The notes under the pieces are model-generated. The model saw only the letters and a list, made by a program, of their open reading frames with translations, did no database searches and was not told where the DNA came from. 64,000 bases of DNA from Nitrospirota bacterium (GTDB lineage Bacteria > Nitrospirota > Thermodesulfovibrionia > Thermodesulfovibrionales > Dissulfurispiraceae), in NCBI GenBank assembly GCA_023476565.1, contig JAMCVZ010000068.1, positions 95,493-159,492 of the forward strand, in the 5' to 3' direction. Below are positions 9,334 through 17,665 of this stretch, one piece after another (the first letter of the stretch is position 1; every line of letters begins with the position of its first letter). The position numbers were made by a program, and so were the translations under genes.

Positions 9334-10119
9334 TTACGGATTCGTAAGCTGCAGTCTCTGTATTCCGGTGGCCCTGCCGCTTTTCTCGTCTATTTCTATG
9401 ACTACGGCAGAGAGTATTCCTGTTCCGCCGGCCACATCATATTTCCTCGGCATCTGATAAAGAAATTTCTCTATGATCTCTTCCTTTTCTATCCCGATGA
9501 CTGAGACCTGGGGGCCTGTCATGCCGGCATCTGTAATATAAGCCGTCCCACGCGGCAGTATCTTTTCATCGGAGGTCTGGACATGGGTGTGGGTTCCGAT
9601 GATTGCGCTTACGCTGCCGTCCATATAATAACCGAAAGCTACTTTCTCGGATGTTGCTTCAGCATGAAAGTCGATGAATATTATTTTAGTTGTCTCCCTG
9701 AGCTTTTCCACCTCGCTCTTGCTGATCCTGAACGGACAATCGAGGAGGGCATTCAGGAATACCCTGCCGGAGACATTCATGACAGCTACTTTCTCTTTAG
9801 AGGGGGTTGTATATATGAGGCTGCCGAAACCCGGGGCGCCCGGGGGATAGTTGATAGGTCTTAGTATTCTGTTCTCTTTTGCCAGATAGGGAACTGCTTC
9901 CTTTTTATCCCATACGTGATTGCCTGTGGTGATGACATGAATCCCGGCGCTGAAGAGTTCCAAGGCCGTTTTTTCCGTTATGCCGAAGCCGCTTGCCACA
10001 TTCTCCCCATTGGCAACGACCAAATCTATCTTATATCTGTTGGTGAGATTGGGAAGAAGCGCATTGACTGCCTGTCTCCCGACCTTGCCGACTATATCGC
10101 CGATGAACAGTATTTTCAT
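9334..10119 (-). CDS. ymdB: YmdB-type metallophosphoesterase
   Basis: The 261 residues start MKILFIGDIVGKVGR and contain VANGENVASGFGI, TTGNHVWDKKE, IFIDFHAEATSEK and GTHTHVQTSDE. These are the metal-binding motifs of the TIGR00282/YmdB family of di-iron phosphodiesterases, which act on 2',3'-cyclic nucleotides in the species studied. It lies directly downstream of rny, a gene pairing found in many bacteria. A small palindromic repeat separates it from rny. Confidence 0.92.
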   Translation of the reverse strand: MKILFIGDIVGKVGRQAVNALLPNLTNRYKIDLVVANGENVASGFGITEKTALELFSAGIHVITTGNHVWDKKEAVPYLAKENRILRPINYPPGAPGFGSLIYTTPSKEKVAVMNVSGRVFLNALLDCPFRISKSEVEKLRETTKIIFIDFHAEATSEKVAFGYYMDGSVSAIIGTHTHVQTSDEKILPRGTAYITDAGMTGPQVSVIGIEKEEIIEKFLYQMPRKYDVAGGTGILSAVVIEIDEKSGRATGIQRLQLTNP

Positions 10120-10133
10120 AATTATAAGGCCGG

Positions 10134-10195
10134 AGGCAATAGGCTATCGGCTATAAGTATTCCGTTCATTGCCCATTGCCTATCGCCTATTGCCT
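10134..10195. repeat. Palindromic dispersed repeat between rny and ymdB
   Basis: The arms AGGCAATAGGCTATCGG and CCTATCGCCTATTGCCT are near-perfect inverses around a short spacer that repeats GCCCATTGCC. It belongs to the same style of small palindromic filler as the element before moeA. It overlaps the last base of the rny stop codon. Confidence 0.65.
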
Positions 10196-11760
10196 CATTT
10201 CGCATAATCTACATACCGCGCCTCACGGATGACCGTTACTTTGATCTGGCCGGGATAGGTCATTTCCGCCTCGATCTTTCTGGCAAGCTCTTTGGATACT
10301 ATTGCGCACATATCGTCATTCACATTTTCAGGCTTTACGATTATCCTTATCTCCCTGCCTGCCTGAATTGCATAGCATTTTTCCACGCCGCCAAAGGACA
10401 TGGCCAGCTCTTCGAGCTTTTCAAGGCGTTTTAAATAATTCTCTATACTCTCTCTCCTTACCCCCGGACGCGCAGCGGAAAGGGCATCGCCGGCGGCAAC
10501 AAGGGCGGATTCGACACAGATAAAATCGGTCTCTCCATGGTGGGCCAGTATGGCATTTAACACTTTGTCGTTTTCACCGTATTTTTTTGCAAGCGCGGCC
10601 CCGATATCCTGATGGGAGCCTTCCATTTCATGGTCCATGGCTTTACCGATGTCGTGCAGCAAACCGGCGCGTTTTGCCAGTTTAATATCAACGCCCAGTT
10701 CACCCGCCATCATTCCGGCAAAATACGCGACTTCTTTCGAGTGCTGGAGTATATTCTGTCCGTAGGAGGACCTGTACCTCAATCTCCCCGTGAATCGTAT
10801 AAGTTCGGGATGCATACCTGAGATCCCAAGGTCGAATACGGCCCTTTCCCCCTCTTCCCTTATGGTTACATCTATCTCTTTCTTGACTTTTTCAACTAAT
10901 TCCTCAATTCTTGCCGGATGTATTCTACCGTCTGAGATGAGCCGTTCAAGCGCCAGCCTTGCCACCTCGCGCCTTACGGGGTCATGGCCGGATAATGTTA
11001 CCAGTTCGGGGGTATCATCGATAATCAGGTCTACGCCGGTAGCGGCCTCAAATGCCCTGATATTTCTCCCCTCCCTGCCGATGATCCTGCCTTTCATCTC
11101 ATCATTCGGGAGGCTTACTGCGGATACCGTAGCATCAACAACATAGTCGCTGGCATAGCGCTGCACTGCAAAGCTGATAATCTCTTTCGCCTTTTTTTCA
11201 GCGGCTTCCCGTGCCTCGTCTTCGATCTTTTTTGCCAGTTTTGCCGATTCGAATTTGGCTTCTTCCTCTATTCTCCTGAAAAGCTCTCTCCTGGCCTCAT
11301 CAGAGCTGATTCCCGACATCTTTTCCAGTAACTGGGTTTGATCTTTGATGAGCTGGGCATACTGGTTTTCCTTTTCAGCCAGGACGCGCTCTCTGGCGCC
11401 GTACTCTCTCTCTTTCCTGTTGAATTCGTGATCCCTTCTTTCGAGCTGGTCCATTTTCTTTTCAAGCTGTTCCTCTTTCTGCCTTAACCTTTTGTCTAAC
11501 TGGTTAAGTTCCCGCGTCCTCTCACGAATCTCCTTCTCGGCCTCGACTTTCGCCTGGTAAGCAAGGTCCTTTGCGGAAATAGCAGCATCTTTCTTTAATG
11601 CCTCCACCTCACGCTTTGCATCCTCCAATAAGCGTTCTCTTTCCCTGTCAATGGCTTCCCTTTCTGATTTCAGAGTGTTTTTATAAATCTTGAGGAAGAG
11701 CAGTCCGCTTGTGATTCCAACAGCTATTGCAATGAGAACATAGATTATGGTGCTGTCCAT
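10195..11760 (-). CDS. rny: Ribonuclease Y
   Basis: The 521-residue protein has the standard order of RNase Y. One N-terminal membrane helix (residues 4-25) is followed by a long charged coiled coil (about 30-200), a KH domain with [22 protein letters not shown], and an HD domain with [18 protein letters not shown] and [14 protein letters not shown]. It is a membrane-anchored endoribonuclease that starts mRNA decay. The 6S-like RNA and ymdB on either side fit the arrangement seen in many Gram-negative anaerobes. Confidence 0.95.
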   Translation of the reverse strand: MDSTIIYVLIAIAVGITSGLLFLKIYKNTLKSEREAIDRERERLLEDAKREVEALKKDAAISAKDLAYQAKVEAEKEIRERTRELNQLDKRLRQKEEQLEKKMDQLERRDHEFNRKEREYGARERVLAEKENQYAQLIKDQTQLLEKMSGISSDEARRELFRRIEEEAKFESAKLAKKIEDEAREAAEKKAKEIISFAVQRYASDYVVDATVSAVSLPNDEMKGRIIGREGRNIRAFEAATGVDLIIDDTPELVTLSGHDPVRREVARLALERLISDGRIHPARIEELVEKVKKEIDVTIREEGERAVFDLGISGMHPELIRFTGRLRYRSSYGQNILQHSKEVAYFAGMMAGELGVDIKLAKRAGLLHDIGKAMDHEMEGSHQDIGAALAKKYGENDKVLNAILAHHGETDFICVESALVAAGDALSAARPGVRRESIENYLKRLEKLEELAMSFGGVEKCYAIQAGREIRIIVKPENVNDDMCAIVSKELARKIEAEMTYPGQIKVTVIREARYVDYAK

Positions 11761-12153
11761 GGGTAAATCCCCCTCCTTAATAAAGCGTTAGGTAAACAAG
11801 TATCAAATCACTCAACAGGTGAAAAACTGCACAACCAAATTGTTTAATGATTTAACAACTCATTTACTCAGTGCTACCGGTGACATGGATAGGGCAATTT
11901 AAGGGAAAAGTCAGGATATGGGCAGGAGCAGGACAGAAACACCATACATGCTGCGTGTACACATCAATAGACGACCATATAAACCATGTATGTTATAAGT
12001 GTAATGAAACACTTTTTTCAATTCCTGAACTCCTTTATTATATTAGTTAATTGCAACTATCCAGTCACCGTAATTAGCAATTACCACCAGAGAGTAACAT
12101 GAGGCAATTTTATTCTGCGCTGGCAATTACTAATATAATTTATAGTAAGCCCA
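11761..12153. other. Non-coding stretch upstream of rny
   Basis: About 390 bases, AT-rich, without a credible ORF on either strand. It should hold the rny leader and promoter on the minus strand, but I could not assign a clear -35/-10 pair. Short repeats of AATTGCAA/AATTAGCAATTA occur around 12045-12135. Nothing else was recognised. Confidence 0.4.
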
Positions 12154-12318
12154 CCCTGCCGTGTAGGTGAAAATTAGATCTCTATTCTAATTAAAGTGGG
12201 TGCCTAGAAAGTAACTTAGGCTCTCTCCGCCGGGGAGATATGCACACCGTATACTCTACATTGGCTCCCTAAAGATCTAATTTGCGAGATCAACATTCCC
12301 CCCTAACCACTGACAGGG
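12154..12318 (-). ncRNA. ssrS: 6S-like RNA
   Basis: Read on the minus strand, the ends pair as a long closing stem: CCCTGTC, GTGG and TAGG against CCTA, CAC and GGCAGGG. The 3' side of the following bubble forms a perfect hairpin (AATTAGA, seven-base loop, TCTAATT). The apical arm contains GGGAGCC and a TCTCC-CCGGC-GGAGA hairpin. Closing stem, central bubble with side hairpin and terminal stem, about 165 nt in all, are the architecture of 6S RNA, which binds RNA polymerase. The location immediately upstream of rny supports it. I have not compared it with a covariance model. Confidence 0.7.
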
Positions 12319-12447
12319 CAGGTAAACTCTCTTAAAAATATTAAAACAGAAAATGAGGGATATAAGCAACTAAAATCTTAAATGAGGCAGCCTCAAGTTA
12401 CTTAAAGTTGCACATTCAAAACATCCTGTAACAAAGGCGCTATCTTT

Positions 12448-13749
12448 TTAAGGAGAATGCGCCCATAGTATGCCGGCAGCCCTTTCGAGCAATGAACGGG
12501 ATAGCATGAGGTTCAGCCTGGATTGCACCAGTTGTTCCCGTGCTGTTGAAAGAAGGCTCTCGGCCTGTACGAGGGAAAGTATGTCCGCCTTTCCGACCTT
12601 GTACTCACCGAGCGCCTGCGAGTAGTTGTACTCAGCCTGCTTCAACTGCTGCTGTGCGACATTAATCTGATCGGAGGCGGTTATGAAATCCTCATACGTC
12701 TTATGGACGTTAAGGAGGACCTGTCTTTTGATGTCGTTTAAGCTCTCGGAAGAGACCTCTCTTTCGAGCTTCGAAGACCTGTATCTGAAGAACTTCCCCA
12801 GTTCAAAGATGTTCCAGGTGGCGGTCACTCCGATGGCTTTTTCTTCTGGGGAGACGGTGGCGAAGCCGATACCGCCTGCGGCTGCCCCGTTTGCCGTGCC
12901 TATACCGGGTGTTCCGCCTCCTGTTTTTGTGTATGATGCTGCTGCGGAGACGACCGGGTAGAATGTGCTGAGCGCCGATTTTTTATTGTTTTCAGCTATT
13001 TTTAATGAATTTTCAGCTTGTTTTATTTCAGGCCGCTGCAGCGCTGCGTCATACAGGCTGTTTTTGTCAGGCAGTTTCGTATCCGTATCAAGCGAGCCCT
13101 GGATATCGTACCGGCTGTCAAGGGAATTCCCGATAAGGGAATTGAGGTCGGAAAACGCCTTTCTCAGATTCCCCTCTGACTGCACCAGGTTGAAGCGGGC
13201 CTGTTCGAGCCTTACCGAGGCCTGCAAGACATCCGACAATTTCGCAACCCCGAGCTTGTAGCGGCCTCCCGCTATTTCATAATCTTTCCGGGCATCCTGG
13301 AGCTGGACCCCCCTCTGAGTCAGGCTCTCTTTTTGCGCAAGAACAGTATAAAACGCGCTTTTTACATTGTATTCGAGATCAATAAGATTTTTTCTGAGAT
13401 ATTCCCTGTCACTGCCGAGATTAAGATAAGCTATGTTCCTGTTGGCCCGCCTCTTTCCCCCGTCGAACAGGGTATACGAAAGGTTCAGTGCGTAGTTCCT
13501 TGAGCTGAATTCCCCCATCGAGGTGTAAAACCTCTGTTGAGTTGTTGAGGCCTCGAGGCTGGGCAGGTACGGTCCGAGCGTGGCTTTGTAAAGGGCTTCC
13601 GTTGATTTTACCCTTATGAGGGAGGCCCTGTACGATGGAAGATTTCCCTTTGCACGCGCCAGGGCCTCGGCAAGGGTTAGTGAAAAGGAGAGATCGGGTA
13701 CTATGGTTATGAAAAGACATATCGATAGAGCTAAAAATTTTCTGTACAC
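12448..13749 (-). CDS. TolC-family outer-membrane efflux protein
   Basis: This 433-residue protein has a signal peptide (residues 1-23, ending DLSFS) and then LTLAEALARAKGNLPSYRA, the usual N-terminus of TolC-like proteins. Two repeated outer-membrane efflux domains follow, rich in long amphipathic helices. The second ends EYKVGKADILSLVQAESLLS. Such proteins form the outer-membrane duct for tripartite or type I exporters. No pump or adaptor gene is adjacent. Its start lies 41 bases from the end of the disrupted host tRNA-Thr, so before phage integration it may have been co-transcribed with that tRNA. Confidence 0.92.
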   Translation of the reverse strand: MYRKFLALSICLFITIVPDLSFSLTLAEALARAKGNLPSYRASLIRVKSTEALYKATLGPYLPSLEASTTQQRFYTSMGEFSSRNYALNLSYTLFDGGKRRANRNIAYLNLGSDREYLRKNLIDLEYNVKSAFYTVLAQKESLTQRGVQLQDARKDYEIAGGRYKLGVAKLSDVLQASVRLEQARFNLVQSEGNLRKAFSDLNSLIGNSLDSRYDIQGSLDTDTKLPDKNSLYDAALQRPEIKQAENSLKIAENNKKSALSTFYPVVSAAASYTKTGGGTPGIGTANGAAAGGIGFATVSPEEKAIGVTATWNIFELGKFFRYRSSKLEREVSSESLNDIKRQVLLNVHKTYEDFITASDQINVAQQQLKQAEYNYSQALGEYKVGKADILSLVQAESLLSTAREQLVQSRLNLMLSRSLLERAAGILWAHSP

Positions 13750-13789
13750 TGTCCCGGCCCGTTTCCGCTGCTCTGTTTTTAAAGGAAAA

Positions 13790-13834
13790 AGCCACCTGCC
13801 GGAATCGAACCGGCGACCTACTGATTACGAATCA
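13790..13834 (-). pseudogene. 3' half of the disrupted host tRNA-Thr(CGU), attL side
   Basis: On the minus strand this is the anticodon loop with CGU, the 3' anticodon stem, a complete T arm and the acceptor 3' strand AGGTGGC. The 5' half is absent here and is found at 51216-51257. Joined at the shared core, the two parts give a 72-73 nt tRNA with a paired anticodon stem (A27-U43, U28-G42, U29-A41, G30-C40, A31-U39). CCA is not encoded. Confidence 0.88.
13821..13834. other. attL core, 14 bp
   Basis: CTGATTACGAATCA occurs here and again at 51216-51229, with unrelated sequence on the phage side of each copy. It contains the inverted repeat TGATT-ACG-AATCA, which is the host anticodon stem-loop. 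It therefore marks the left junction of the prophage. Confidence 0.88.
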
Positions 13835-13970
13835 TACTGAATTTTAGGGTTTAAATGCAATATTTGTGCGTAAGTTGTTGATATTGTTAAGCCGTTCAAA
13901 AGCATGAAATATACAAGCATTTTACAATGCAGCTTGATATATCGCCATTTGTCTGCATGTGACGGTAGGA

Positions 13971-13992
13971 TAACAGTCGAATAACGGTCGAA
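13971..13992. repeat. Tandem 11-mers, candidate integrase arm sites
   Basis: TAACAGTCGAA and TAACGGTCGAA lie directly next to each other in the non-coding stretch between attL and the integrase gene (13835-14094). Arm-binding sites of phage integrases often take this form. The assignment is an inference from position. Nothing else was seen in this stretch. Confidence 0.4.
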
Positions 13993-14094
13993 CAGAATCA
14001 CGAGATTTCCTTAGGAAAATTCAGGCGGGCAAACACGCCGAATAGTCTACATTGTCAATAATTGCAACAAGCTCCCTTGTGAGCGGGATTTCTT

Positions 14095-15213
14095 TCATCC
14101 CTGTCCGCTTTCGAATTTCTTCATGGCTTCCCGCTTGTGTTCGTCCATTAGATGCGCATAACGCATGGTGAGCTTAATGTCGCTATGTCCTAATATATCT
14201 TTCAAGGTGACAAGGTCCCCGGTTCTGCGCAAAAACCAACTGGCGAAAGTATGCCGGAGGTCGTGGAAGCGGAGGTTGGATATCCCTGCCCTTTTGCAGA
14301 TGTTTTTGAAGGATCTGTGTGTGTCTATCCTGATGGGTTTGCCGGGATTGAGGGGGGATGGAAAGACCCACATGGAGGAGACGTTGTTGCCCTTGGTTTT
14401 GCGCTCATCGTCCTGTTGGGCGAAGTATGATTTGAATTCCTTTATCAGGTCTTCGGTCATAGGAATGTGGACTTTCTTTCCGCCTTTGACTGTGCGGGTG
14501 ATGATGCCGGTATCGAAGTTGATGTCTGACCGTTGCATGTGGAATACTCCTTTTTTCCGGAGGCCGGTATTGAGAGCGATGAGGACCTTCAGGCGCTGTT
14601 CTTTGCTTTCACAGGCGGCAATGAGGCTTTTTTGTTCTGCTTCGGTGAGGAAGCGGGTGCGGGCTTCGTTTTCGGGGAGGAGGTCTATTTCGGCATGGAG
14701 TTCATAGAGCTTGCAGAGCTTGGCGATGCGCTTGAGGGTGGCGAGTTCGCGGTTTATGGTGCTGTTGGTTACGTCTTCGTCCTGGCGGTCTGCGATGTAG
14801 TCGTTGACGATGTCGATGTCTTCTTCTATTTGGTTAAGGGTGTATTTGTTCAGGCCGTGCTCTTCGAGCCGTTTGAGGCTGTTTTTGTACATGGTGACGG
14901 TATCGACAGCGAGGCCGGGATAGGTGCCTTCGAGTTTCTTTTTACCGTCGGCCCAGGTGATGTCTTTTTTCTTCATGTCGAAAAAGCGCTTTTCCCGGAT
15001 GGCTGCTTTCTTTTTGCCGAGGGCGGCTTCTGCTTCGCGCCGTTGAGGGGCAACGGCCTCGATGTATTTTTTGCCCTGGAGCTGGTAAGATATGTAGTAA
15101 TTCGGAAGGCAACGCATATCAGCGCCGCATCTGGGACATTTTTCCTCAACTGGTTTACTGACATTGTGCTTGTACTTACATTTATCACACTTGGAAATTC
15201 TAAAGATTGCCAT
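14095..15213 (-). CDS. int: Phage tyrosine integrase with N-terminal zinc ribbon
   Basis: The 372-residue recombinase catalyses insertion and excision of the prophage. Residues 9-29 form a CxxC...CxxC zinc ribbon (C9, C12, C26, C29), not usual in lambda-type integrases. A core-binding helical domain follows at about 85-175. The catalytic set is R219 (TGLR), K243 in the beta hairpin, H317 and R320 (HDLRH), H343 (LGHSD) and Tyr352 (RYAH). The gene sits about 260 bases from attL and reads outward through attL toward tolC. Its start overlaps the end of the upstream regulator gene by 14 bases. Confidence 0.93.
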   Translation of the reverse strand: MAIFRISKCDKCKYKHNVSKPVEEKCPRCGADMRCLPNYYISYQLQGKKYIEAVAPQRREAEAALGKKKAAIREKRFFDMKKKDITWADGKKKLEGTYPGLAVDTVTMYKNSLKRLEEHGLNKYTLNQIEEDIDIVNDYIADRQDEDVTNSTINRELATLKRIAKLCKLYELHAEIDLLPENEARTRFLTEAEQKSLIAACESKEQRLKVLIALNTGLRKKGVFHMQRSDINFDTGIITRTVKGGKKVHIPMTEDLIKEFKSYFAQQDDERKTKGNNVSSMWVFPSPLNPGKPIRIDTHRSFKNICKRAGISNLRFHDLRHTFASWFLRRTGDLVTLKDILGHSDIKLTMRYAHLMDEHKREAMKKFESGQG

Positions 15214-15652
15214 ATCTGCCTCCTCGTTTGGTGAGTTTGAGTTTTTTGACCTGGGTGGAGATGTCTACTCCTGCTGCCCGGGCAATGAGGTCGAGGTTGT
15301 CGGCAATGTTATTGATCGCAGTGGGGCTCTTTTTGATGATGATATTTACAGCTTCGAGGATGGAGGTTTCTGTAGGGGAGAGGGTATGTTCAGGGGTGTC
15401 TCCGATGAGTGGGTGGAATGTGGTGTCTCCGGAGTCTTTGAGGATTTTCCGGATTTCGTTATTATGGAATCCGAGGTGTTTGCAGATGACCATGAGCGGA
15501 GCAGCTCCGATTGTGTTATCCGGATGTACCCTATCTTCATAAATGGCGAGCCTGCAGGTTTCACGGGAGATGGGACAGCCGGTGCGCCGGCGGAAGTCCG
15601 GGATGTCATTAAACTTTTCTTCGAGCTTTTTGAGTAAGGGGTTGATTGCCAT
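15200..15652 (-). CDS. Phage regulator, possibly excisionase or repressor-like
   Basis: I start at the ATG at 15652, which has AGGAGG at proper spacing; longer frames would include that ribosome site. The 150-residue product has a domain (about residues 5-75) homologous to the C-terminus of the ORF6N protein at 17666-18448: FRRRTGCPISRETCRLAIY here, FRKETGIPVSREVLRQAIY there, followed by EIRKILKDSG and EIKEILREAG. The pattern suggests a helix-turn-helix fold, but I do not recognise a named family. A palindrome covering its own -10 box suggests autoregulation. It is co-transcribed with int. Confidence 0.75.
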   Translation of the reverse strand: MAINPLLKKLEEKFNDIPDFRRRTGCPISRETCRLAIYEDRVHPDNTIGAAPLMVICKHLGFHNNEIRKILKDSGDTTFHPLIGDTPEHTLSPTETSILEAVNIIIKKSPTAINNIADNLDLIARAAGVDISTQVKKLKLTKRGGRYGNL

Positions 15653-15678
15653 ATTTTTGCCTCCTGATATGGTTTGAT

Positions 15679-15713
15679 ACATCATAATATGATGTTTTGT
15701 GCCTGAATGTCAA
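15679..15713 (-). promoter_or_regulatory. Promoter and operator for the regulator-int operon
   Basis: On the minus strand TTGACA (15708-15713) and TATTAT (15684-15689) are 18 bases apart. The palindrome ACATCATA-A-TATGATGT at 15679-15695, with perfect 8-bp arms, covers the -10 box. A protein bound there would block transcription of the regulator and integrase genes. Confidence 0.75.
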
Positions 15714-15757
15714 CAATATAAATGTAAATCGCCTGCCAATGAACTGCACCAAGGGCC

Positions 15758-15780
15758 AAAAAAAAGGGATTGCTCCCCTT
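15758..15780 (-). terminator. Intrinsic terminator of the leftward lysogeny operon
   Basis: On the minus strand AAGGGGAGCAATCCCTT is followed by a run of eight T. It lies directly after the small secreted protein gene and before the integrase promoter, separating the two leftward units. Confidence 0.65.
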
Positions 15781-16047
15781 CTATTTTACGTTGCTTCCCT
15801 GACTGTTGGGATCTACGGTGCCGCTTTTCCCGGTGTAGGGATTTGTGTTGCCTTTAGTGCTGTAGTTGTCTAGCTTCGTATTATTTGGACTTGTTCTACG
15901 GTGTGGCTGCACATAGGTTCCGTTTTTCTTTGTGTATCCCCGGACATGTGTGCTTCCGCTTCCTTTGCCGCGGGCGTATGCGTCATGGGACAGCGATAAT
16001 GAGGCGGTAAAGATGACTGCTGTAAGGATCAAGAATAGTGCTTTCAT
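15781..16047 (-). CDS. Small secreted protein
   Basis: The 88-residue protein has a clear signal peptide (residues 1-25, ending DAYARG). The short polar mature region is rich in Gly, Thr, Asn and Lys, with NGTYVQPHRRTSPN and NPYTGKSGTVDPN. This pattern recurs in small exported proteins of unknown function in many Proteobacteria. Its start overlaps the stop of the next gene upstream (ATGA). Its place in the lysogeny operon suggests expression from the prophage, possibly as a conversion gene. Confidence 0.7.
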   Translation of the reverse strand: MKALFLILTAVIFTASLSLSHDAYARGKGSGSTHVRGYTKKNGTYVQPHRRTSPNNTKLDNYSTKGNTNPYTGKSGTVDPNSQGSNVK

Positions 16048-16310
16048 TGATTACCTCCAGATTTGAATTTTTTATTGAGGTCCTTGGGAAGATTGTCTTT
16101 CATTTTCTTCCACTTTTGCCAAAGGGGTATCCCAATAGCGCATACCAAAAAAAGAGAAAGTACATCCGAAAGAAAACGTATTCCAGCAATTGTATTTTCA
16201 TCAGGGTCATTTAAGCTAAAAAAAATAGACAAAGCACACAAAAAAGCCATTCCACTAAAAAACTTTCCTGGATTGCTCCATATCCATAACCAAATTTTGT
16301 AAAAAATCAT
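16044..16310 (-). CDS. Small two-helix membrane protein
   Basis: Unrecognised 88-residue protein with hydrophobic segments at about residues 15-33 and 44-62 and a basic tail (KKMKDNLPKDLNKKF). It overlaps the secreted protein gene by four bases and is one base from the next membrane protein gene, so these genes form one operon. A role in superinfection exclusion is possible from position but nothing in the sequence shows it. Confidence 0.6.
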   Translation of the reverse strand: MIFYKIWLWIWSNPGKFFSGMAFLCALSIFFSLNDPDENTIAGIRFLSDVLSLFLVCAIGIPLWQKWKKMKDNLPKDLNKKFKSGGNQ

Positions 16311-16311
16311 A

Positions 16312-16563
16312 TTATTTTCTGCTTAAGATATTGAATGCCATGCCGATAGTATGGAAAATAAAAAATCCCAAGAGCCATATGCCTATTAGTTTCCAGTCCT
16401 GTCCTTTGGGACGTGTTTTGAAAAAGTAGGCAGGTGTGATAAGTGGCAATATTAAAATGCCAACTGACCACCAACGAGAAGCTTTGTTCCGAGGGGCGTC
16501 AAAGAAAACCCAAAACGAAACAAGGGCTCCATAAAGAATGTACATCTGCCCTTTATCCATCAT
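16312..16563 (-). CDS. Small membrane protein
   Basis: Unrecognised 83-residue protein with three hydrophobic stretches, at about residues 7-21, 33-48 and 60-78. The second candidate start (MDKGQMYILYG) is one codon after the first. It is part of the leftward lysogeny operon between the repressor side and the secreted protein. No homology is claimed. Confidence 0.6.
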   Translation of the reverse strand: MMDKGQMYILYGALVSFWVFFDAPRNKASRWWSVGILILPLITPAYFFKTRPKGQDWKLIGIWLLGFFIFHTIGMAFNILSRK

Positions 16564-16583
16564 GAGACTCCCTCATGTGCCTC

Positions 16584-16832
16584 CTATAGTAATTTGATTA
16601 ACTCTAAAACCTTTTTACGAATACCGCACGGGTCACATAAACATAGGCTCGTGAGCCGTACTATCTGAGACTTTATATTGTTGAAATCCAGTGCTGCATC
16701 ACATTCGCTACAGGCGAAAAGGTTAAGCTGTCTTGCGTCTGCCTTTCTTCGTTCTGCCTTCCTCCTTTCTCTCTGCCTGCGATCCGGAAAGGGGAGGAGA
16801 TTGAAAGTCGCTTTGTTCTCGGGTGAGTGCAT
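16584..16832 (-). CDS. Small zinc-ribbon-like protein overlapping the repressor gene
   Basis: Translation from the ATG at 16832, which follows GAAGGGA at good spacing, gives 82 residues. A very basic stretch of Arg, Lys and Glu comes first, then CSECDAALDF and CLCDPCG, two CxxC pairs that could bind zinc. It overlaps the last 110 bases of the XRE gene in another frame. The low-complexity basic tail of the XRE protein is what this overlap would produce. I believe both are translated, but this one is less certain. Confidence 0.5.
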   Translation of the reverse strand: MHSPENKATFNLLPFPDRRQRERRKAERRKADARQLNLFACSECDAALDFNNIKSQIVRLTSLCLCDPCGIRKKVLELIKLL

Positions 16833-17133
16833 CAATAATCCCTTCAATCCGACCCGCTTCTTCGGGATGTCGTGCCAAATAGACCTCGATTTTCTCGGAT
16901 ATCTGATGGGCCTTGCCTCTTAGAGTAGGAGCGCATTCCTGTTCTCCGTAGAAATAAGAGGGCAGGACGCCAAAGTATTCGGCAAGTTTGTTGAGATTCT
17001 TCCCTCGGGGCTCATCTATTCCTTGTCTCCAGTTGCGAACTGTCTTTTGAGATATATTTAAGTGTTTGGCAAGGGAATAGTTGGTCGTCCCGGTCTTTGT
17101 TATTAAATTATTTAATTTATCTGAAAATTTCAT
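16723..17133 (-). CDS. XRE-type phage repressor
   Basis: Residues 1-60 from the ATG at 17133 (MKFSDKLNNL) form a helix-turn-helix: NYSLAKHLNISQKTVRNWRQGIDEP, then LNKLAEYFGV. An in-frame ATG lies 13 codons upstream at 17172; neither start has a good ribosome site. The C-terminal half has no peptidase motif, so it is not a LexA-like self-cleaving repressor. It is divergent from the early operon and next to paired operators over a consensus promoter. That is the position of a CI-type repressor maintaining lysogeny. Confidence 0.8.
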   Translation of the reverse strand: MKFSDKLNNLITKTGTTNYSLAKHLNISQKTVRNWRQGIDEPRGKNLNKLAEYFGVLPSYFYGEQECAPTLRGKAHQISEKIEVYLARHPEEAGRIEGIIDALTREQSDFQSPPLSGSQAERKEEGRTKKGRRKTA

Positions 17134-17171
17134 AAGTATTGAATTGTCTGTCATTTTGTAGGAAAACATCA

Positions 17172-17217
17172 ATACGGGAGGAAGGGTATTGACAAAGGGA
17201 GGAAGCTCCCGTATAAT
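17172..17217 (+). promoter_or_regulatory. Consensus early promoter with flanking operators
   Basis: TTGACA (17189-17194) and TATAAT (17212-17217) are 17 bases apart, a perfect sigma-70 promoter firing rightward. ATACGGGAG (17172-17180) and CTCCCGTAT (17206-17214) are perfect inverses, and GGGAGGAAG occurs twice (from 17176 and 17198). The second is also part of GGGAG-GAAG-CTCCC. The layout is that of the divergent XRE repressor's operator region. Confidence 0.85.
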
Positions 17218-17323
17218 GTCGCTTAATACACCGTAAAGTATTTTGATGTGTCTTTATATGTTTTTTGTCTTGCATGTCTTACGTTTAACGCTTTAAACGC
17301 TTTAAAAGAATTACCGGAATCAG

Positions 17324-17422
17324 ATGCTTGAAAAGAGCAATCTGAAAAGCTATATGGTAGCAAGTATTTTACAGGCCAAACAAAAGGTGAACAACGACAA
17401 AGGAGGGGAGGTTTTGTCATGA
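17324..17422 (+). CDS. Possible 32-residue leader ORF
   Basis: This is the first ATG with a useful frame after the early promoter: MLEKSNLKSYMVASILQAKQ, ending in TGA. The ribosome site is weak. A strong AAAGGAGGGGAGG lies inside its end and serves a four-codon ORF (MREI) starting at 17419. Either may be a regulatory leader or debris of a gene broken by the inverted-repeat element that follows. The rest of 17220-17437 shows nothing recognisable. Confidence 0.3.
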   Translation: MLEKSNLKSYMVASILQAKQKVNNDKGGEVLS

Positions 17423-17437
17423 GGGAGATATAGGGTG

Positions 17438-17603
17438 AGTGCGTGGAGGGTTTCCTTTGGAGCCAAGGAGAAAAAGTTATCCGCGACGCTTCGGGCTTTT
17501 TATCTTGGTTCGCATAGTATGTCGGGCCTGATAAAGCGACTTATCAGGAAGTCCGGCAGGGGCCATGCTACCAAACTCCAAAGGGGCACGTCCTCCACGC
17601 ACT
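17438..17603. repeat. 166-bp inverted-repeat element or structured RNA
   Basis: AGTGCGTGGAGG (17438-17449) and CCTCCACGCACT (17592-17603) are perfect 12-bp inverses. Inside them CCTTTGGAG (17454-17462) pairs with CTCCAAAGG (17576-17584). A third perfect hairpin, CCTGATAA-AGCGAC-TTATCAGG, lies at 17527-17548. Nested perfect pairing at three levels fits a folded RNA or a miniature inverted-repeat element. A 68-codon frame from GTG 17435 crosses it with a weak ribosome site; I do not recognise its product and think it accidental. Confidence 0.6.
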
Positions 17604-17665
17604 TAAATATAGCACAGCTTAAGCGGCGGGATATAACTTAATTTGTGAGGATAGGAGGTGGTGTC

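Noticed and set aside
17435..17641. 68-codon protein from GTG 17435
   Set aside because: Its sequence is largely made of perfect inverted repeats, the ribosome site is weak, and it ends without a recognisable domain. Kept only as an alternative to the structured element.
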